Source: Acetofilamentum sp. (GTDB lineage: Bacteria > Bacteroidota > Bacteroidia > Bacteroidales > JAFGUD01). From it: a DNA stretch of 17,588 nucleotides. The stretch covers positions 1-17,588 of the forward strand of contig DYKL01000028.1 of assembly GCA_020722645.1 (NCBI GenBank), in the 5' to 3' direction. How positions within the stretch are numbered: position 1 is the stretch's first letter; the number at the start of each line of letters is the position of its first letter. Positions 15,352 to 17,588 of the stretch are shown one piece after another. The translations under genes and the position numbers were made by a program. The notes below the pieces were generated by a model, which was given only the letters and a program-made list of their open reading frames with translations, was not told where the DNA came from and did no database searches.

Positions 15352-15408
15352 ATTATTTTAGTTTTTGGCATAAAACAATAAGAGATATACTATCTTTATT
15401 AAGATTTG

Positions 15409-15416
15409 TATATTTG
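15409..15416 (+). promoter_or_regulatory. Candidate -7 element for the sufE gene
   Basis: TATATTTG, an exact TAnnTTTG match, lies 20 nt before the sufE ATG at 15437. No TTTG is found at the expected -33 distance, so confidence is limited. Confidence 0.35.
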
Positions 15417-15436
15417 AAACAAAAATTTGAGATAAT

Positions 15437-15861
15437 ATGACAATTAATGAAATTCAAAATGAAATTGTAAAAGAGTTTGAAACAGTAACCGAATGGGATG
15501 ATAAATACGCCCGTTTAATTAAATTTGGACGCGATTTAGCTCCATTTCAGAAGAATTTAGAACCGACAAAAACAAAATTGAAGGTTGCCAATCGCAAGTT
15601 TGGTTAAACGCATCTTTTGTTGACGGTAAAGTAATAATTTACGCCGATAGCGATTCCTCAATTGTAAAAGGTTTGGCTGCATTGCTGGTTAAAGTTTACT
15701 CAAATCAAACGCCAACCGAAATTCTTGCTTCACCGCCAAGTTTTCTAAACAAAATTGGAATTGACAGCCATCTTTCACCAACTCGCAAAAATGGACTTGG
15801 TGCAATGTTAAAGCAAATTCAACTTCACGCAGTTACTTTTAACGCATTAAATAGAAAGTAA
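15437..15861 (+). pseudogene. sufE: SufE-like Fe-S assembly protein gene with a single-base frameshift
   Basis: SufE accepts persulfide sulfur from the cysteine desulfurase SufS. From ATG 15437 the N-terminus reads MTINEIQNEIVKEFETVTEW, a normal SufE start, but the frame closes at 15607. The other frame continues as KIEGCQSQVWLNASF through HLSPTRKNGLGAMLKQIQLHA to TAA at 15861. Restoring one base at about 15548 (TTTCAGA to TTTCCAGA) gives APFPEEFRTDKNKIEGC and a 141-residue protein of normal length, with the sulfur-accepting Cys at residue 51, the same number as in E. coli SufE. Everything else is conserved, so this is either a very recent mutation or a sequencing/assembly error in a CC run. 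Confidence 0.85.
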
Positions 15862-15863
15862 TT

Positions 15864-16418
15864 ATGAATTTGAGGAAGTTAATTGGAGTTTTGCACAGAG
15901 ATATTGGCTATGTTGCCTTTTGCACTTACAATTATTTTTTCAATTTCTGGAATTGCGGTTAATCACATTGATGATTGGAATCCAAATTATATTGTTTTAA
16001 CTGATTCGGTTAAAATTAAGCCAATTATTGACTCAGTTTTAACTGCAAATGAAACCAAAATTTATGTTCTTTCGCAGTTAAATATTACGGATTCTGTTAA
16101 AAGTACTTTTCGCAAAAGTCCAATTGAGATTGATATTTTCCTCGAACGCAAAACTATTTCGGCAAATATTGAAACTGGAAATGTTACTATTGAATCTGTG
16201 AAAAATAGAGAAGCTTTCAAAATGATGAATTTTCTGCATTTGAATAACCCCAAAAGAATTTGGACTTGGGTTTCTGATATTTTTGCAGCTTCGTTAATTA
16301 TACTTGCACTAACTGGAATGTTTATATTAAATGTTAAAAATGGCTTTTCTGGTCATGGAAAGTGGTTTTTTTGCTTGGACTTTTGATTCCAGTTTTATTT
16401 TTATTCCTTTATTATTAG
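15864..16418 (+). pseudogene. PepSY-associated transmembrane-helix protein gene with two homopolymer frameshifts
   Basis: ATG at 15864 encodes MNLRKLIGVLHRDIGYVAF, then the frame breaks. Removing one T from the TTTT run at 15918-15921 continues into ALTIIFSISGIAVNHIDDWN, the hallmark start of this small membrane-protein family. A second break lies in the T7 run at 16366-16372: adding one T gives GKWFFLLGLLIPVLFLFLYY and a stop at 16416-16418. The restored product has 184 residues, with one N-terminal and two C-terminal helices around an extracytoplasmic PepSY-like part. The two shifts are of opposite sign and both lie in T runs. The gene begins 3 nt after sufE. Function in the family is poorly defined; links with iron or TonB-dependent uptake have been suggested. 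Confidence 0.75.
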
Positions 16419-16435
16419 TCATTTTGGATAAATAA

Positions 16436-16690
16436 ATGAGAAATTTTCAAATACCAGATAAATATAGAAGTTTGGTCATTTCTGAAATAAAAACCGAACG
16501 AAAAAAGAACGACCCAAAAGGCAAAGATTACAGTCCATCAATCCTAAATTTTGGGAAAATACGATTTCACATTGCTCGTCATTTTGGATTTTGCTTTGGA
16601 GTTGAAAACGCAATTGAAATAGCATATAAAGCCATAAACGAAAATAGTGGCAAACGCATTTTTCTGCTTAGCGAAATGATTCACTGGTGA
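16436..16690 (+). pseudogene. ispH: N-terminal 84 residues of IspH (HMBPP reductase), truncated
   Basis: IspH makes IPP and DMAPP from HMBPP in the last step of the MEP isoprenoid pathway, using a [4Fe-4S] cluster held by three cysteines. The fragment matches the N-terminus of the long form (about 400 residues) found in Bacteroidota: MRNFQIPDKYRS, FGKIRF, ARHFGFCFGVENAIEIAYKA with the first cluster Cys at 53, and KRIFLLSEMIH. Homology stops abruptly at SEMIH, where NPDVN would normally follow; here W and TGA come next (about 16683-16690). The remaining 300 or so residues, including the other two Cys, are not in the following 900 bp in any frame. The gene is essential in bacteria that rely on this pathway, so a second copy, an alternative pathway or a false join must be considered. 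Confidence 0.88.
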
Positions 16691-16710
16691 AACAAGGAAA
16701 ATTTTATACC

Positions 16711-16764
16711 CAACTCACCCTAAAACCCTTCTCTTAAAAAGAGAAGGGTTGGAGATGAGTTTTT
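16711..16764. repeat. REP-like palindromic element, left copy
   Basis: A perfect 12-bp stem, AACCCTTCTCTT (16724-16735) with AAGAGAAGGGTT (16739-16750) and a 3-nt loop. It is bounded by ACTCA / TGAGT and begins CAACTCACCCTAAAACCC. The same motif recurs inverted at 17156-17194 on the far side of cas2. Such extragenic palindromes are frequent in Bacteroidota genomes; their copy number elsewhere cannot be seen here. Confidence 0.75.
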
Positions 16765-16786
16765 GGGAATAAGTCAATACAAAATT

Positions 16787-17077
16787 ATGTGGATATTAGT
16801 ACTCTTTGATTTACCAACTGAAACAAAACAAGAAAGGAAAGCATATTCTCAATTTAGAAAAGAGCTATTAAAAGATGGCTTTTCGATGTTTCAGTTTTCG
16901 ATTTATCTACGACATTGCTCAAGCCGTGAAAACCGCGATGTTCACATAAACCGAGTTAAAAAAATTATGCCAGAAAAAGGGAATATTGGAATTTTATCAA
17001 TAACTGATAAACAATTTGAAATGTTAGAAATTTATGAAGGAAGAAAGCTGATGGCTTTATTGAGCCACATCAGTTAG
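16787..17077 (+). CDS. cas2: Cas2, type II-C CRISPR adaptation nuclease, orphan
   Basis: Cas2 forms the Cas1-Cas2 integrase that inserts spacers. The product is 96 residues from ATG 16787: MWILVLFDLPTETKQERKAY with the conserved Asp8 after strand 1, then FRKELLKDGFSMFQFSIYLR, HCSSRENRDVHINRVKKIMP and ILSITDKQFEMLEIYEGRK, close to Cas2 of Bacteroidota type II-C systems. Those usually start about 10 residues earlier; the in-frame extension here (GISQYKI, from a TTG at 16763) fits that. An ATG at 16755 would join it if the T5 run at 16760-16764 had one more T, but it lies inside the left palindrome. The C-terminus lacks the usual QQLELF-like tail. No cas1, cas9 or array adjoins it: upstream is truncated ispH. 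Confidence 0.88.
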   Translation: MWILVLFDLPTETKQERKAYSQFRKELLKDGFSMFQFSIYLRHCSSRENRDVHINRVKKIMPEKGNIGILSITDKQFEMLEIYEGRKLMALLSHIS

Positions 17078-17136
17078 AGTTGTTTTAAAACAAAGTCTCT
17101 CCCCTTTTGGGAAATGAAATGACAAATAAAACAACT
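17078..17136. repeat. Inverted repeat just after cas2 with a nested CCCC/GGG hairpin
   Basis: AGTTGTTTTA (17078-17087) and its exact complement TAAAACAACT (17127-17136) enclose 39 nt that contain CTCCCCTTTTGGGA. The left arm also belongs to a 14-bp perfect palindrome TTGTTTTAAAACAA. It may end cas2 transcripts or be half of another extragenic palindrome. It is not a CRISPR repeat: only one unit is present. Confidence 0.5.
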
Positions 17137-17155
17137 AAAAATTATAGCAATTTCT

Positions 17156-17194
17156 AAATCCCTCTTTTTTAAGAGAGGGATTTAGGGTGAGTTT
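17156..17194. repeat. REP-like palindromic element, right copy, inverted relative to the left copy
   Basis: Stem AAATCCCTCT (17156-17165) with AGAGGGATTT (17174-17183), then AGGGTGAGTTT. The reverse complement of 17177-17194 (AAACTCACCCTAAATCCC) matches 16711-16728 at 16 of 18 positions. The two copies thus bracket cas2 as inverted repeats, like a REPIN or a short mobilisable module. Confidence 0.7.
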
Positions 17195-17281
17195 CAATAT
17201 TTTTAAACAAAAAATGCCTTATTTTTTGAATTCTAAAAAGCAACCTAAATCATTGAAAGACAATAAGTTAGGCATAGCTAC

Positions 17282-17366
17282 GCTGTTTTAAAAATATCAA
17301 ATAACAATTAGAAAGCAAATCACAACATAACGGCAATGTTAAAAAGTCTTAATTACATTGTTTTTT
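17282..17366 (+). ncRNA. tracrRNA-like element: type II-C anti-repeat plus terminator
   Basis: The reverse complement of 17282-17326 starts GTTGTGATTTGCTTTC and ends AAACAGC. These are the two ends I remember for the 47-nt repeats of Bacteroidota type II-C arrays; the middle diverges and the unit is 45 nt. Read on the plus strand, GAAAGCAAATCACAAC would be the anti-repeat, followed by a hairpin CAATGT/ACATTG (17334-17360) and six T (17361-17366), making an RNA of about 85 nt, a normal tracrRNA size. It could instead be a lone degenerate repeat on the minus strand. No array is present within the window. Confidence 0.5.
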
Positions 17367-17588
17367 CGGTAGTAACAATTTCTGATTCCATAATTACATC
17401 ATAAAAATATCCCGTACCAAAATCTTTTGCAAGAGCAATAGTTCCTTTTACAACAACTACATCGCCAAGTTTAACTTTGTCATTTGTAGTAACTGTTAAA
17501 TCAATTGTTTTATCGCTACTTTGTAATTTATTTTTAGAATCTATACATTCTTAACATCAAATTTTTCAAGGATTTCTTTTACTTCTTT
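17353..17588 (-). pseudogene. OB-fold nucleotide-binding-like protein, 3' part, frameshifted and cut by window edge
   Basis: Read on the minus strand, the C-terminal frame contains DLTVTTNDKVKLGDVVVVKG and TIALAKDFGTGYFYDVIMES, ending EIVTTEKTM and TAA at 17353. This resembles the C-terminal half of small exported OB-fold proteins of the type carrying NWIHLQDGTGD...DLTVTT. Upstream, near 17541-17549, the frame is closed by a stop and another frame (KEVKEILEKFDVKNV) runs to the window end. The expected NWIHLQDG segment is not seen, so there may be a small deletion as well as a shift. The 5' end lies outside the window. The stop codon overlaps the terminator hairpin of the tracrRNA-like element. 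Confidence 0.55.

Noticed and set aside
17078..17588. CRISPR array after cas2
   Set aside because: No unit of 30-47 nt recurs with regular spacers. Only one repeat-like sequence (17282-17326) is present, and the palindromes are of a different kind.

Overview
The window is strongly AT-rich. Its genes point to the Bacteroidota / Ignavibacteriota-Chlorobi side of the tree: a long-form IspH N-terminus, PepSY-type and OB-fold proteins of the kind common there, a Cas2 of the Bacteroidota type II-C kind, and promoters that fit the Bacteroidota pattern (TTTG or TTG, about 19-21 nt, then TAnnTTTG) rather than strong Shine-Dalgarno sites. The lineage is an inference from sequence style; there is no rRNA marker.

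Left part (1-3180): a light/B12-responsive MerR-family regulator of the CarH/LitR type on the minus strand. Upstream lies an array of TAGACAA/TTGACAA half-sites that overlaps two promoter candidates, one back over the regulator and one pointing right. The genes to the right are eroded: a truncated SRPBCC-like fragment and a signal-peptide stub cut by an IS256-family element. The IS transposase needs a one-base frame change to read through, and its left terminal repeat can fold onto its own ribosome-binding site.

Centre (3179-12469): an intact 9.2 kb operon for monovalent-cation and turgor control. In order: an antiporter-like membrane protein lacking the usual acidic residue, a 1495-residue protein joining a CPA2-type antiporter to a long helical region and a C-terminal P-loop ATPase, an MscS-like channel, a TrkH/KtrB potassium channel subunit with an N-terminal membrane extension, and a TrkA/KtrA regulatory subunit. 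Gaps are -4, 1, 6 and 11 nt, so one transcript is likely, from a good Bacteroidota-type promoter that abuts the IS end. K+ uptake, cation/proton exchange, mechanosensitive release and an ATPase sensor in one unit is the most interesting coherent system here.

Right-centre (12470-15436): two secreted or lipid-anchored proteins on the minus strand, a CBM9/DOMON-like lipoprotein and a PhoA-family alkaline phosphatase. The phosphatase has a clear rho-independent terminator.

Right end (15437-17588): a run of broken genes. sufE and a PepSY-helix gene each carry single-base, mostly homopolymer, frameshifts; ispH stops after 84 residues; an orphan type II-C cas2 sits between inverted REP-like palindromes; a tracrRNA-like anti-repeat with a terminator follows; and an OB-fold gene is frameshifted and cut by the window edge. 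No cas9, cas1 or CRISPR array is present. This end is either a genuine erosion/rearrangement zone or a low-quality or chimeric contig end.
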